In this document: positions 1 to 7,738 of the stretch, in pieces | Layout of the letters: each line of letters opens with the position of its first letter | Numbering within the stretch: the stretch's first letter is position 1 | DNA from: Polaromonas sp. A23 | GTDB lineage: Bacteria; Pseudomonadota; Gammaproteobacteria; Burkholderiales; Burkholderiaceae_C | Length of the DNA: 54,543 bases | Direction of reading: 5' to 3' | NCBI RefSeq assembly: GCF_002001015.1 | Contig: NZ_MUNO01000039.1 | Location: forward strand, 1-54,543 | Notes under the pieces: model-generated | What the model saw: only the letters and a program-made list of their open reading frames with translations | The model's database searches: none | Told to the model about the DNA's origin: nothing | Program-made: the position numbers and the translations under genes

Positions 1-116
1 GGGTGGGAGTGGGGAGTTACGCCTACTGCCCTACGCAAACCGGGAACGGAGCGTGACGCGGGGGTAACTTGGAATTGAGGACCCCGCCAGCACCAGCTGG
101 CAGATAATCCCCCCTC

Positions 117-1271
117 ATGTCCGCCGTTTTCGACAAACCCTCTATTTTTCAGCGCGCCGCCCCGATGTTTCAGGGCTTTGATGGTCCGTTGGCGTTTGCT
201 GTTTTTTTGCTGGCCAGCGCGGGCTTGTTGATCATGTATTCGTCGGGTTTCGACCACGGAACCCGTTTCGTGGACCATGGCCGCAACATGCTGATTGCGG
301 GCGCCATCATGTTTGTTGTGGCGCAGATCCCGCCGCAGCGCCTGATGGCTTTTGCGGTACCCATGTATGTGGTGGGTGTGGCCTTGCTGGTGGCGGTGGC
401 TATTTTTGGCATCACCAAAAAAGGCGCCAGGCGCTGGATCAACCTGGGCATCGTGATCCAGCCCAGCGAGATCCTGAAAATCGCCATGCCGCTGATGCTG
501 GCCTGGTGGTTCCAGAAGCGCGAGGGCCAGTTGCGGCCGCTGGATTTTGTGGTGGCTTGCCTGTTGCTGGTGATGCCGGTGGGGCTGATCATGAAGCAGC
601 CCGACCTGGGGACGTCGCTGCTCGTTCTGGCCGCCGGACTGGCCGTGATTTTTTTCGCCGGGCTGAGCTGGAAGCTGATTGCGCCCCCGGCCCTGCTGGG
701 GCTGGCCGGTATCTTTCTGGTGGTCTGGTTCGAGCCGCAGCTGTGTGCCGACGGCGTGCGCTGGCCCGTGCTGCACGACTACCAGCAGCAGCGCATCTGC
801 ACGCTGCTGGACCCGACCCGGGACCCGCTGGGCAAGGGTTTTCACATCATCCAGGGCATGATCGCCATCGGCTCGGGTGGGATTCTGGGCAAGGGCTTCA
901 TGCAGGGCACACAGACCCACCTCGAGTTCATTCCCGAGCGCACCACCGACTTCATTTTTGCCGCCTATTCCGAAGAGTTCGGACTGGTCGGAAACCTTGC
1001 TCTCATCGCCGGTTTCATCTTCCTGATTTTCCGGGGCCTGGTCATCGCGGTGGAAGCACCCACGCTGTTTGCGCGGCTGCTGGCGGGGGCGGTCACCATG
1101 ATTTTCTTCACCTACGCCTTTGTCAACATGGGCATGGTCAGCGGCATCCTGCCGGTGGTGGGCGTGCCTTTGCCGTTCATCAGCTACGGCGGCACCGCCA
1201 TGGTGACCCTGGGCTTTGCCGTCGGGATCCTGATGTCGATCTCCAAGGCCAAGCGTCTGGTGCAGTCATGA
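117..1271 (+). CDS. rodA: Peptidoglycan glycosyltransferase RodA (SEDS family)
   Basis: Polytopic inner-membrane SEDS protein that polymerises lipid II glycan strands for cell elongation, working with PBP2 (MrdA) in the Rod complex. It has 384 residues, slightly longer than E. coli RodA. Hydrophobic segments run through the whole length. The loop motif PERTTDFIF places the presumed catalytic Asp at residue 278, and the family motif GVPLPFISYGG lies near residue 349. The ATG at 117 matches the usual N-terminus, but only a weak Shine-Dalgarno sequence precedes it. The gene would be expected to follow mrdA, which must lie to the left of the window. The identification is firm. Confidence 0.96.
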   Translation: MSAVFDKPSIFQRAAPMFQGFDGPLAFAVFLLASAGLLIMYSSGFDHGTRFVDHGRNMLIAGAIMFVVAQIPPQRLMAFAVPMYVVGVALLVAVAIFGITKKGARRWINLGIVIQPSEILKIAMPLMLAWWFQKREGQLRPLDFVVACLLLVMPVGLIMKQPDLGTSLLVLAAGLAVIFFAGLSWKLIAPPALLGLAGIFLVVWFEPQLCADGVRWPVLHDYQQQRICTLLDPTRDPLGKGFHIIQGMIAIGSGGILGKGFMQGTQTHLEFIPERTTDFIFAAYSEEFGLVGNLALIAGFIFLIFRGLVIAVEAPTLFARLLAGAVTMIFFTYAFVNMGMVSGILPVVGVPLPFISYGGTAMVTLGFAVGILMSISKAKRLVQS

Positions 1272-1284
1272 GCCTCCTGGCGAG

Positions 1285-1332
1285 GCAGCGCCGGAACGTC
1301 GCGCCCCGGAACGGGCGCAGTGGAGGCGCTGC
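1285..1332. repeat. GC-rich nested inverted repeat in the rodA downstream spacer
   Basis: GCAGCGCC at 1285-1292 pairs with GGCGCTGC at 1325-1332. Inside it, GCGCCC (1301-1306) pairs with GGGCGC (1313-1318). A second small hairpin (GCCCCGC/GCGGGG) follows near 1383-1397. The 202-bp spacer up to the next gene is very GC-rich and has no convincing gene or T-tract terminator. It may be a decayed intergenic repeat. Confidence 0.4.
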
Positions 1333-1473
1333 AGTGCTTCGGCTTCGCTGTGCAGCTGCGCTGGCACGGGCGCTGCGCCGAAGCCCCGCAAGGCGGGGAT
1401 CGACAAGGCGAAGGACTGCGAAGACGCCGAAACTTCCAGGCATGCTCGCTGGTAGCGCCGCTGAGGCGTCAAC

Positions 1474-2346
1474 TTGAGGCCCACAGTCACCATCATTGGC
1501 GTTGGCAACATGGGCGGTGCCATGGCTGCCAACCTGCTGGCGCGCGGGTGGCCGGTGAGTGTTTGTGACATTGATCCGGTCAAGGTCGCAGATTTACAAG
1601 AAAAAGGCGCTGTAGCCCTTACCGCTCCTGCGCAGGCTGCTCCTGATTCAATAGTATTTATTGTTTGCGTGGTGGATGCGGCCCAGACCGAAGAGGTGCT
1701 GTTCGGCCAACAAGGGCTGGCTGGAATGCTTCAGCCCGGCCATACCGTGGTGTTGTGCCCGACGATCTCGCCGCAGGATGTCGAGGGTTTTGCGAGCCGC
1801 CTTGCCGCTTTGGGTGTGTACACGGTGGATGCGCCCATGTCGGGTGGTCCGGCGCGTGCGCGGGATGGCTCCATGAGCCTGATGGTGGCTTGTGCTGAAC
1901 CGGTGTACCAGGCTCAGGCCGCTTTGCTGCAAGCCTTGTCCAGCAAGCTGTTTCGTATCAGCGAAAGGCCGGGCGATGGTGCGCGTACCAAGCTGGTTAA
2001 CAACCTGCTGGCAGGTATCAATCTCGTGGGTGCGGCCGAGGTGCTGGCTCTGGCTGGGCGCCTGGGGCTGGACCTGGGCCGTACGCTGGACGTGATCGAG
2101 CAATCCAGCGGGCAAAGCTGGATAGGTTCTGATCGCATGCGGCGCGCGCTGGCGGCCGATTACGAGCCGCGTGCCCATGTGACCCTGCTTGAAAAAGACA
2201 CCCGCCTGGCCGTTGCAGCCGCCGGCGCCGCCGGCTTCGAGGGCCCGCTGGGTGCGCGGGCCAGCCAGATTTTTGCCGATGCCCGCCAGGCGGGATTGGG
2301 CGGACTGGACGACGCTGCCATCTTCAAATACCTGGCGGAACGCTAG
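1474..2346 (+). CDS. NAD(P)-dependent beta-hydroxyacid dehydrogenase (3-hydroxyisobutyrate dehydrogenase family)
   Basis: 290 residues with the family layout. An N-terminal Rossmann fold has GxGxxG at residues 9-14 (IIGVGNMGG). The substrate-binding signature DAPMSGGPARARDG follows. The catalytic Lys is K173 in KLVNN, and the C-terminal domain is all-helical. The family oxidises beta-hydroxyacids such as 3-hydroxyisobutyrate, tartronate semialdehyde or glyoxylate-type substrates; which one applies here cannot be read from the sequence. The start is a TTG at 1474, the only initiator close to the Rossmann motif. Bases 1593-1662 match the interspersed repeat R2 described below, yet the protein does not look longer than its relatives. 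Confidence 0.85.
   Translation: MRPTVTIIGVGNMGGAMAANLLARGWPVSVCDIDPVKVADLQEKGAVALTAPAQAAPDSIVFIVCVVDAAQTEEVLFGQQGLAGMLQPGHTVVLCPTISPQDVEGFASRLAALGVYTVDAPMSGGPARARDGSMSLMVACAEPVYQAQAALLQALSSKLFRISERPGDGARTKLVNNLLAGINLVGAAEVLALAGRLGLDLGRTLDVIEQSSGQSWIGSDRMRRALAADYEPRAHVTLLEKDTRLAVAAAGAAGFEGPLGARASQIFADARQAGLGGLDDAAIFKYLAER
1593..1662 (+). repeat. R2-like element inside the dehydrogenase coding region
   Basis: GCCCTT at 1615, GCTCC at 1639 and ATAGT at 1651 keep exactly the 24- and 12-base spacing of the intergenic R2 copies (GCCCTT, then GCTAT, then ATAGC). The GCTCC variant also occurs in the intergenic copy at 36443-36497. It encodes residues around 41-63 of the dehydrogenase without a stop. 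This may be a real repeat copy or chance similarity. Confidence 0.4.
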
Positions 2347-2474
2347 CTTCTTGCTGCACTGCGTCACGGGCCATCCGCCTGGATGGCCGGGCCGGTTTCC
2401 CGGGCAAATAGCGGCTGCGACGTGCAGAAGCTTTGCGGGGACGCAGTTGGGGGCAGACTGCCTACAATGAGACC

Positions 2475-4013
2475 ATGACCTTACTCAAATCCTCGCCGGC
2501 CTCGACCCGCAAGACTGCGCCTGCTTCTGTATCCAACGCCCGACCCAACTCCGATGCGACATCCGAGCGGTTGGGCATTGCACAAAAGTTGTTGCTCGCT
2601 CCTTTCGGGTTGACGGAGGCGCATCTGAGCCGGGCGTTGGGAGAGATCACTTCTTATGGCGTCGACGATGCCGACCTGTATTTTCAATACACCCGCAGCG
2701 AAGGCTGGAGCCTGGAAGAGGGCATCGTCAAGACGGGCTCCTTCAGCATCGATCAGGGCGTCGGTGTGCGCGCCGTCAGCGGTGAAAAAACCGCGTTTGC
2801 CTATTCGGACGACATCTCGGAGGCCTCGCTGCTCGACGCGGCGCGTACCGTGCGCACCATTTCTGCTGCCACGCGCGCGGGGCGGGTCAAGGTAGCGTCC
2901 CGCAAGGTAGCGCCCAGCCGGTCGCTGTACAAGGACATGGACCCGATTGCCACGCTGGACAGCACGGCCAAGGTCAAGCTGCTTGAAAAAGTTGAAGAAC
3001 TGGCCAAGGCCAAAGACCCGCGCATTGTTCAGGTCATGGCCGGTTTGGCCAGCGAATACGACGTGGTGATGGTGGCGCGCGCCGACGGCACGCTGGCCGC
3101 TGATGTGCGTCCGCTGGTGCGTCTTTCCGTGACGGTGATTGCCGAGAAAAAAGTCGCTGGCGTGAGCCGCCGTGAAATGGGCTCTGGCGGCGGCGGCGGC
3201 CGTTTTGGCCTGGCTTATTTCGACGAAGCGCAAATCAATGAATACGTCAATGACGCCGTCAAGGCTGCCCTGTCGAACCTCGAGGCGCGGCCGGCCCCGG
3301 CCGGCGAGATGACCGTGGTGCTTGGTCCCGGCTGGCCCGGCATCCTGCTGCACGAAGCCATTGGCCACGGGCTGGAAGGTGACTTCAATCGCAAGGGCTC
3401 CAGCGCGTTTTCCGGGCGTATCGGCGAGCGCGTGGCGGCCAAGGGCGTCACTGTACTAGACGACGGCACGATTGCCGACCGCCGCGGCTCGCTCAACGTC
3501 GATGACGAAGGCCATGCCAGCCAGCGCAATGTATTGATCGAGGACGGCATCCTCAAAGGTTATATCCAGGACTCTCTCAACGCGCGCCTGTCCGGCGTCA
3601 AGCCCACGGGCAACGGCCGCCGCGAAAGTTATGCCCATGTGCCCATGCCGCGCATGACCAATACCTACATGCTGGGCGGCGACAAGGCACCGGAAGAAAT
3701 TGTCGCCAGCATCAAAAAGGGCCTGTACGCCACCAACTTCGGCGGCGGTCAGGTCGACATCACCTCGGGCAAGTTCGTGTTTTCGGCGAGCGAAGCTTTC
3801 TGGGTGGAAAACGGCAAGATTTTGTACCCGGTCAAGGGTGCGACGATTGTCGGCAATGGCCCCGATGCGTTGACCCGCGTGACGATGATTGCCAACGACA
3901 TGCAACTCGACAGTGGCGTCGGCACCTGCGGCAAGGAAGGCCAGAGCGTCCCGGTGGGTGTGGGGCAACCGACCTTGCGCATTGATGGGTTGACCGTGGG
4001 CGGCACGGCCTGA
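2475..4013 (+). CDS. tldD: Metalloprotease TldD
   Basis: TldD partners with TldE/PmbA in a cytosolic metalloprotease that degrades unfolded peptides and processes microcin- and CcdA-type substrates. It has 512 residues from the ATG at 2475. An upstream in-frame start at 2433 would add 14 unlikely residues. The HExxxH zinc motif (HEAIGHGLEGD) begins at residue 293. The C-terminal half has the expected glycine-rich stretches and ends with the typical GTCGKEGQ...VGVGQPTLRI region. The N-terminus carries about 30 poorly conserved residues before the domain. PmbA is not in the window. Confidence 0.95.
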   Translation: MTLLKSSPASTRKTAPASVSNARPNSDATSERLGIAQKLLLAPFGLTEAHLSRALGEITSYGVDDADLYFQYTRSEGWSLEEGIVKTGSFSIDQGVGVRAVSGEKTAFAYSDDISEASLLDAARTVRTISAATRAGRVKVASRKVAPSRSLYKDMDPIATLDSTAKVKLLEKVEELAKAKDPRIVQVMAGLASEYDVVMVARADGTLAADVRPLVRLSVTVIAEKKVAGVSRREMGSGGGGGRFGLAYFDEAQINEYVNDAVKAALSNLEARPAPAGEMTVVLGPGWPGILLHEAIGHGLEGDFNRKGSSAFSGRIGERVAAKGVTVLDDGTIADRRGSLNVDDEGHASQRNVLIEDGILKGYIQDSLNARLSGVKPTGNGRRESYAHVPMPRMTNTYMLGGDKAPEEIVASIKKGLYATNFGGGQVDITSGKFVFSASEAFWVENGKILYPVKGATIVGNGPDALTRVTMIANDMQLDSGVGTCGKEGQSVPVGVGQPTLRIDGLTVGGTA

Positions 4014-4024
4014 CGGGGGAAAAT

Positions 4025-4597
4025 ATGGGAGAAGCAACTGGCCCACGTCTGGCGATTGACCCGACCACCCAGCTTCCCAGCATTCACAGTTTTGGCGAGC
4101 TGAGCCATTTTCTGCGTTCGGCCATGGCCGACGAGGAGTTGCTGCAACTGGCCGACGGCTTGGGTGGGCTGGCTGCCCGTATTGAGGCTGTGCTGAACGG
4201 CCTCAAGAGTGAAGCCGATCCAGCAGCGCAGGCGCCGGCGCTGATGGACCTGATGACCATTCTGCGCGAGCACCGCGCGCTGGTCATTGCACTGTCACCG
4301 GCCTGGCGTGGTCTGTACGAGTATGCGTCCTACCTGGCCGCCCTGAACAATTTTCGGGTCTTGATTGGTCAGTGGCTGCTCGCAGCTGCCCCCCAAGGCC
4401 GGTCAAGCCCGACGCCGCAAGCCATCAGTTTTGAAGACTTTGAACTGGTGGGATGGCGGACTTTGGGCGAAGGCATGCTGCTGATCGACATGTATGAGCA
4501 GCTCGCCGGTGGAGACGCAAGCGACTCGACCGCCGGCGTGCTGGAGGATGCGCGCGTCAGGCGGGCCAAAAGCTGGTGGGAGCGCCTGCGGGGCTGA
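4025..4597 (+). CDS. Conserved hypothetical protein downstream of tldD
   Basis: 190 residues, mostly helical by composition, starting 11 bp after tldD behind a GGGGGA Shine-Dalgarno, so probably co-transcribed. I recognise no domain, catalytic motif, signal peptide or membrane span. The centre is Leu/Ala-rich (LLQLADGLGGLAARIEAVL, then a helix around residues 95-120), and the C-terminus is basic and Trp-containing (KSWWERLRG). It is not a known TldD partner. Its stop codon is followed after five bases by repeat R1. Confidence 0.65.
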   Translation: MGEATGPRLAIDPTTQLPSIHSFGELSHFLRSAMADEELLQLADGLGGLAARIEAVLNGLKSEADPAAQAPALMDLMTILREHRALVIALSPAWRGLYEYASYLAALNNFRVLIGQWLLAAAPQGRSSPTPQAISFEDFELVGWRTLGEGMLLIDMYEQLAGGDASDSTAGVLEDARVRRAKSWWERLRG

Positions 4598-4601
4598 GTG
4601 T

Positions 4602-4707
4602 GGCCCCCACGGTCGCTCACTGCGTGTAGCTCCCTGCCCCCCCCCGAGGGGGCCGCTGCGCCTGCGGCCCGGCTAAGCCGGTTCCGCGGCCCTGGCTTGC
4701 AAGAGAG
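4602..4707 (+). repeat. Interspersed repeat R1, copy a
   Basis: Begins with GCCCCCACGG five bases after the stop of the upstream gene. It continues with a CCCCCGAGGGGGC block, then CGCTGCGCCTGCGGCC and CGGTTCCGCGG. Related copies lie at 13042, 13658 (inside prmA), 37215 (reverse), 39046 and 50338 (reverse). The leading GCCCCC can pair with the later GGGGGC to give a strong hairpin without a T-tract. Confidence 0.8.
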
Positions 4708-4787
4708 GATGCTCTTCCCGCGATTGGCTCACCGAGGCTTGGGCCGTCAAAAAATCCATGACCCGGCTGCTGTGCTACATTTCAGCC

Positions 4788-4862
4788 ATGTCAGCCGCAA
4801 AGTTTTATTTTGCTTACTTTTGGTTCTCAAGCGCCTCCGGCGGTAGAGAGATCCTCGCGTAG
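4788..4862 (+). CDS. Aromatic leader peptide of aroG (24 residues)
   Basis: A short ATG frame ending in TAG. Residues 6-13 read FYFAYFWF, giving four Phe, two Tyr and one Trp in eight codons (4803-4826). That run matches the end products that regulate DAHP synthase. A terminator hairpin follows 28 bases after the stop, and aroG starts 115 bases after it. The 3' arm of the terminator (CCGGCGGT) is duplicated exactly at 4837-4844, inside this frame. A rare AGA codon follows that copy directly. No Shine-Dalgarno is visible before the ATG. A weak extended -10 (TGC then TACATT at 4776-4781) would start the RNA almost at the ATG, so leaderless translation is possible. The peptide and its role are inferred from sequence alone. 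Confidence 0.75.
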   Translation: MSAAKFYFAYFWFSSASGGREILA

Positions 4863-4918
4863 CTGATAAATACGCAACAGATTCTTGAAAACCGCCGGAT
4901 GCCCGGCGGTTTTTTTTT
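4837..4918 (+). terminator. Transcription attenuator upstream of aroG (terminator plus antiterminator arm)
   Basis: Terminator: ACCGCCGG at 4891-4898, loop ATGC, CCGGCGGT at 4903-4910, followed by a run of nine T (4910-4918). Antiterminator: CCGGCGGT at 4837-4844 can pair with the same 4891-4898 arm and so prevent the terminator. In the usual model, a ribosome stalled on the Phe/Tyr/Trp codons leaves 4837-4844 free and aroG is transcribed. Completed translation would let the terminator form. One oddity is that the competing arm lies inside the leader frame rather than after its stop. Confidence 0.78.
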
Positions 4919-4977
4919 GCCCTGCCGGATACCGAAATACCGATGTGATTGTTGAAGTTCAGAAAAGGAAGCCAGCC

Positions 4978-6102
4978 ATGAATGCAAAAGCCACCTCAAC
5001 CAGCGATGCCTGGTATGCGAGCCCCGTCGATAAAACCAGCCAGACCGACGACGAACGCATCAAGGACATCACAGTGTTGCCCCCGCCAGAGCATTTAATC
5101 CGTTTCTTCCCGATCAGCGGAACGGCCGTTGAGTCGCTGATCACCCGGACGCGCGGCAATATTCACCGCATCATGGCGGGCAAGGACGACCGCCTGTTGG
5201 TGGTCATCGGCCCGTGCTCCATTCATGATCCTGCGGCTGCCCTGGAGTACGCGCGCCGGCTGGTGGTGCAGCGTGAAAAATACGCCGACACGCTGGAGAT
5301 CGTGATGCGTGTTTACTTCGAGAAACCACGCACCACCGTGGGCTGGAAAGGGCTGATCAATGATCCCTATCTCGACGAAACCTACCGCATCGACGAAGGA
5401 CTGCGCATTGCCCGTCAATTGCTGATCGACATCAATCGCCTGGGCCTGCCGGCCGGCAGCGAGTTTCTTGACGTGATTTCGCCACAGTACATCGGCGACC
5501 TGATCGCCTGGGGCGCCATCGGCGCGCGCACCACCGAAAGCCAGGTGCACCGCGAACTGGCATCAGGACTCTCGGCGCCGATTGGTTTTAAAAATGGCAC
5601 CGATGGCAACATCCGGATTGCCACCGATGCGATCCAGGCGGCAGCCCGCGGCCACCATTTCCTGTCGGTGCATAAAAACGGCCAGGTGGCCATCGTGCAG
5701 ACGAACGGCAACCGGGACTGCCATGTGATCCTGCGCGGCGGCAAGACGCCCAACTACGATGCAGCCAGTGTGGGCGCGGCCTGCAAAGAGCTGGAGGCGG
5801 CCAAGCTGCCAGCCACCCTGATGGTCGATTGCAGCCATGCCAACAGCTCCAAACAGCATGAAAAACAACTGGATGTGGCGCGTGACATCGCCGCCCAGGT
5901 GGCCGGAGGATCCCGCCAGGTGTTTGGCCTGATGGTTGAAAGCCATCTGCAGCCCGGCGCACAAAAATTCACACCGGGCAAGGACAAGGCCAGTCAGCTC
6001 GAATACGGAAAAAGCATCACGGATGCCTGCCTGAGCTGGGATGATTCGCTCAACTTGTTGGACGTGTTGTCGGAGTCGGTCAAAGCCAGACGTGCGCAAT
6101 AA
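4978..6102 (+). CDS. aroG: 3-deoxy-7-phosphoheptulonate (DAHP) synthase, class I
   Basis: Condenses phosphoenolpyruvate with erythrose 4-phosphate, the first step of the shikimate pathway to Phe, Tyr and Trp. It has 374 residues from the ATG at 4978, which is preceded by AGGAAG. An upstream in-frame start at 4885 would run through the attenuator and is rejected. Class I motifs are visible: GPCSIHDP near residue 78, a KPRTTVGWKGLINDP active-site segment, GFKNGTDG, and MVDCSHANSSK. The N-terminus is about 25 residues longer than E. coli AroG. The leader peptide upstream suggests attenuation by aromatic amino-acid supply; which amino acid feeds back on the enzyme cannot be read with confidence. 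Confidence 0.96.
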   Translation: MNAKATSTSDAWYASPVDKTSQTDDERIKDITVLPPPEHLIRFFPISGTAVESLITRTRGNIHRIMAGKDDRLLVVIGPCSIHDPAAALEYARRLVVQREKYADTLEIVMRVYFEKPRTTVGWKGLINDPYLDETYRIDEGLRIARQLLIDINRLGLPAGSEFLDVISPQYIGDLIAWGAIGARTTESQVHRELASGLSAPIGFKNGTDGNIRIATDAIQAAARGHHFLSVHKNGQVAIVQTNGNRDCHVILRGGKTPNYDAASVGAACKELEAAKLPATLMVDCSHANSSKQHEKQLDVARDIAAQVAGGSRQVFGLMVESHLQPGAQKFTPGKDKASQLEYGKSITDACLSWDDSLNLLDVLSESVKARRAQ

Positions 6103-6231
6103 AGGGTTCTCCCCTATATTGGGGATGGCGTGCCAACCATTTAATGCTAGATTGTTAATAGCCGTTACGGACATGCTCCATGGGACGTTTTTGTTCCTGG
6201 CACACAAAAATACGCGTTCCCTGAAAGCATC

Positions 6232-7251
6232 ATGTCTTCTGAGCAACCCATTCTCTGGCTGGGGCTGGCCGGTTTTACCCCGGAGCAGCGAGAGCCTCTC
6301 AATTTGCTGCTGGGGCAGCTTCCGAAAGGCGGGCCGCTGTGGCGCGTCAGCCCTTTCGCGGAAGCCGATGCCTGGCTGGTCAGCGGCGAAAAATGCCGCC
6401 TGGTGGGCGCCAATACCCTGAAAATCCTGGCCGGATTGCCGACCGAGCGCACGGTGCAACTGGATCTGGAAGAGGTGGATCGCCCGATTGCTTTCTCGTT
6501 GCCGCTGGCTTCCAGTGAATTTGATCCCAAACACACGTTCGACCTGAACTCGGGCGCGAGCCTTCACAAAGTGCTGCAGCAGTTTGAGAACTGGCTGCGG
6601 CCTCTGCGTTCGCAATTTGTGCTGGGCGGACAACTGATTGCGCGCGAGCGTGAGCTGCTTCCCGGCATTTACCACGTCAGTAACAAGAGCACATTGCTGG
6701 CCGTGATGGACTTTCACGAGTGGCGCATCGGCATAGCGCGCAAGGCTGAACCGGTCGACTTTGAGCTGGCCCAGTGGGACAGGCGGCCGTTGGAGGCGCA
6801 CGACATCCCCGGCCATTTTGTGCGCAGCAGCCTGACCCAACTGCGCTGGATTTACGCCCAGCGGACCGAGCGCGACGTGTTGCCCCCGCGTTATCGCAGC
6901 AAAGCGGTTTATTTTCGCCACTCGCCGGCAGTGCCTGCACGTTGGCTCAAGGACTCGCAATTGCTGCTTTTGCGCGAGTTGTCTGTGGCGGGAGGGGATT
7001 TTGACGCCCTTCAGCGGCGCACCGGTCTGGCCCCCAGCCAGCTGGGACGGGACCTGGCCAGCCTGTATTTCGCCGGTTCGGTGACCACGACGCAGGACAA
7101 GGCCGGTACGGCCGCTTTTTCTGGAAGCGACGAAGACAGCCTGCCCGGCAGGAAACAGAACAGGTTGACCCCGCCGTTGCAGGTTTCTCCGCCTGTGGGC
7201 GCGATGCCCATACGGGATCTGACCGCTCCGGCTCAGCTGGGCCGCAAATAG
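6232..7251 (+). CDS. Hypothetical protein (339 residues)
   Basis: No family recognised. It appears soluble: no signal peptide and no membrane span. The N-terminal 115 residues look like a globular alpha/beta region with alternating hydrophobics (ILWLGLAGF, TVQLDLEEVDRPIAF). The C-terminal part has a helix-rich stretch around residues 240-280 (LLLLRELSVAGGDFDALQRRTGLAPSQLGRDLASLYFAGSV) that resembles a winged-helix or helix-turn-helix segment. It ends in a low-complexity Pro-rich tail. The gene lies alone, 129 bp after aroG, and is followed by a terminator-like hairpin. A role in regulation or sensing is only a guess. Confidence 0.7.
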   Translation: MSSEQPILWLGLAGFTPEQREPLNLLLGQLPKGGPLWRVSPFAEADAWLVSGEKCRLVGANTLKILAGLPTERTVQLDLEEVDRPIAFSLPLASSEFDPKHTFDLNSGASLHKVLQQFENWLRPLRSQFVLGGQLIARERELLPGIYHVSNKSTLLAVMDFHEWRIGIARKAEPVDFELAQWDRRPLEAHDIPGHFVRSSLTQLRWIYAQRTERDVLPPRYRSKAVYFRHSPAVPARWLKDSQLLLLRELSVAGGDFDALQRRTGLAPSQLGRDLASLYFAGSVTTTQDKAGTAAFSGSDEDSLPGRKQNRLTPPLQVSPPVGAMPIRDLTAPAQLGRK

Positions 7252-7264
7252 AAAGAAAATGGGC

Positions 7265-7293
7265 AAAACCCGTAGCGCGTGAGCACGGGTTTT
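7265..7293 (+). terminator. Terminator-like hairpin
   Basis: AAAACCCGT at 7265-7273 pairs with ACGGGTTTT at 7285-7293 across an 11-base loop, 13 bases after the stop of the preceding gene. Only four T follow the stem, so termination would be moderate. Confidence 0.55.
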
Positions 7294-7357
7294 AGAGGAT
7301 TGCCGGATGCTCCGGTGGCCTGCATGCTGGTGCATTCACCTTGACACCGGAGCCGCC

Positions 7358-7669
7358 ATGCGCAGCGAAGTTACCGTCGCCTTTCAAAACAGCCCACCCG
7401 TGCGCGTGGACCTCAACGAGGTTCAACCCATGCCCCACGACGCTGCGAGGGCGTGGCTCGATGGACAATTTACACAGATGGGTTGCGAGCCACTTCGGCC
7501 GACCGGCAAGCTGTTGATGGCCGACAAGGTGCTGGTCGTGGCGCAGGCGGCGGGTCCGCAGCAGTTTGCCGATGCCGCGTGGGCCCAGGCTTTTGCGCGT
7601 GCCGCCAGCGCCTCATTGGCCAAGCCGGTGATTCACATCGACATAGGGGCGATGAGTCTCAGTTACTAA
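7358..7669 (+). CDS. Small hypothetical protein (103 residues)
   Basis: Starts at the ATG at 7358 (MRSEVTVAFQNSPPVRVDL), with a GGAG Shine-Dalgarno six bases upstream. An in-frame start at 7307 would add 17 Cys/Trp-rich residues and lacks a ribosome site. No domain is recognised. The pattern of a beta-rich N-terminus, a helix rich in Ala (QFADAAWAQAFARAASASLA) and a hydrophobic C-terminal strand suggests a compact alpha/beta fold. It converges on mpl, with an R2 repeat filling the gap. Confidence 0.7.
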   Translation: MRSEVTVAFQNSPPVRVDLNEVQPMPHDAARAWLDGQFTQMGCEPLRPTGKLLMADKVLVVAQAAGPQQFADAAWAQAFARAASASLAKPVIHIDIGAMSLSY

Positions 7670-7679
7670 CTCTTATGGA

Positions 7680-7738
7680 TGATTTTGGCCTTTTGTCCAA
7701 TGAATTCGAGCGCCATTAGCTATAAAAATAATAGCATT
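7680..7738 (+). repeat. Interspersed repeat R2, copy A
   Basis: Degenerate GTCCAA at 7695 (GCCCTT elsewhere), GCTAT at 7719 and ATAGC at 7731, with the family's 24- and 12-base spacing. It lies between the stop of the preceding plus-strand gene and the stop of mpl, in the orientation of the plus-strand gene. Confidence 0.75.

Noticed and set aside
1..116. Possible 3' end of mrdA (PBP2) before rodA
   Set aside because: Expected by gene order, but all three plus frames in this stretch are short and none shows a recognisable PBP2 tail, so no feature is called.
506..1477. Overlapping frame of 323 codons across rodA
   Set aside because: Arg/His/Gly-rich composition typical of an out-of-frame reading; rodA in the other frame is certain.
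6146..6162. GCTAG and ATAGC with 12-base spacing downstream of aroG
   Set aside because: It matches the R2 end, but no GCCCTT-like block lies 24 bases upstream and the rest differs. At best a decayed copy.
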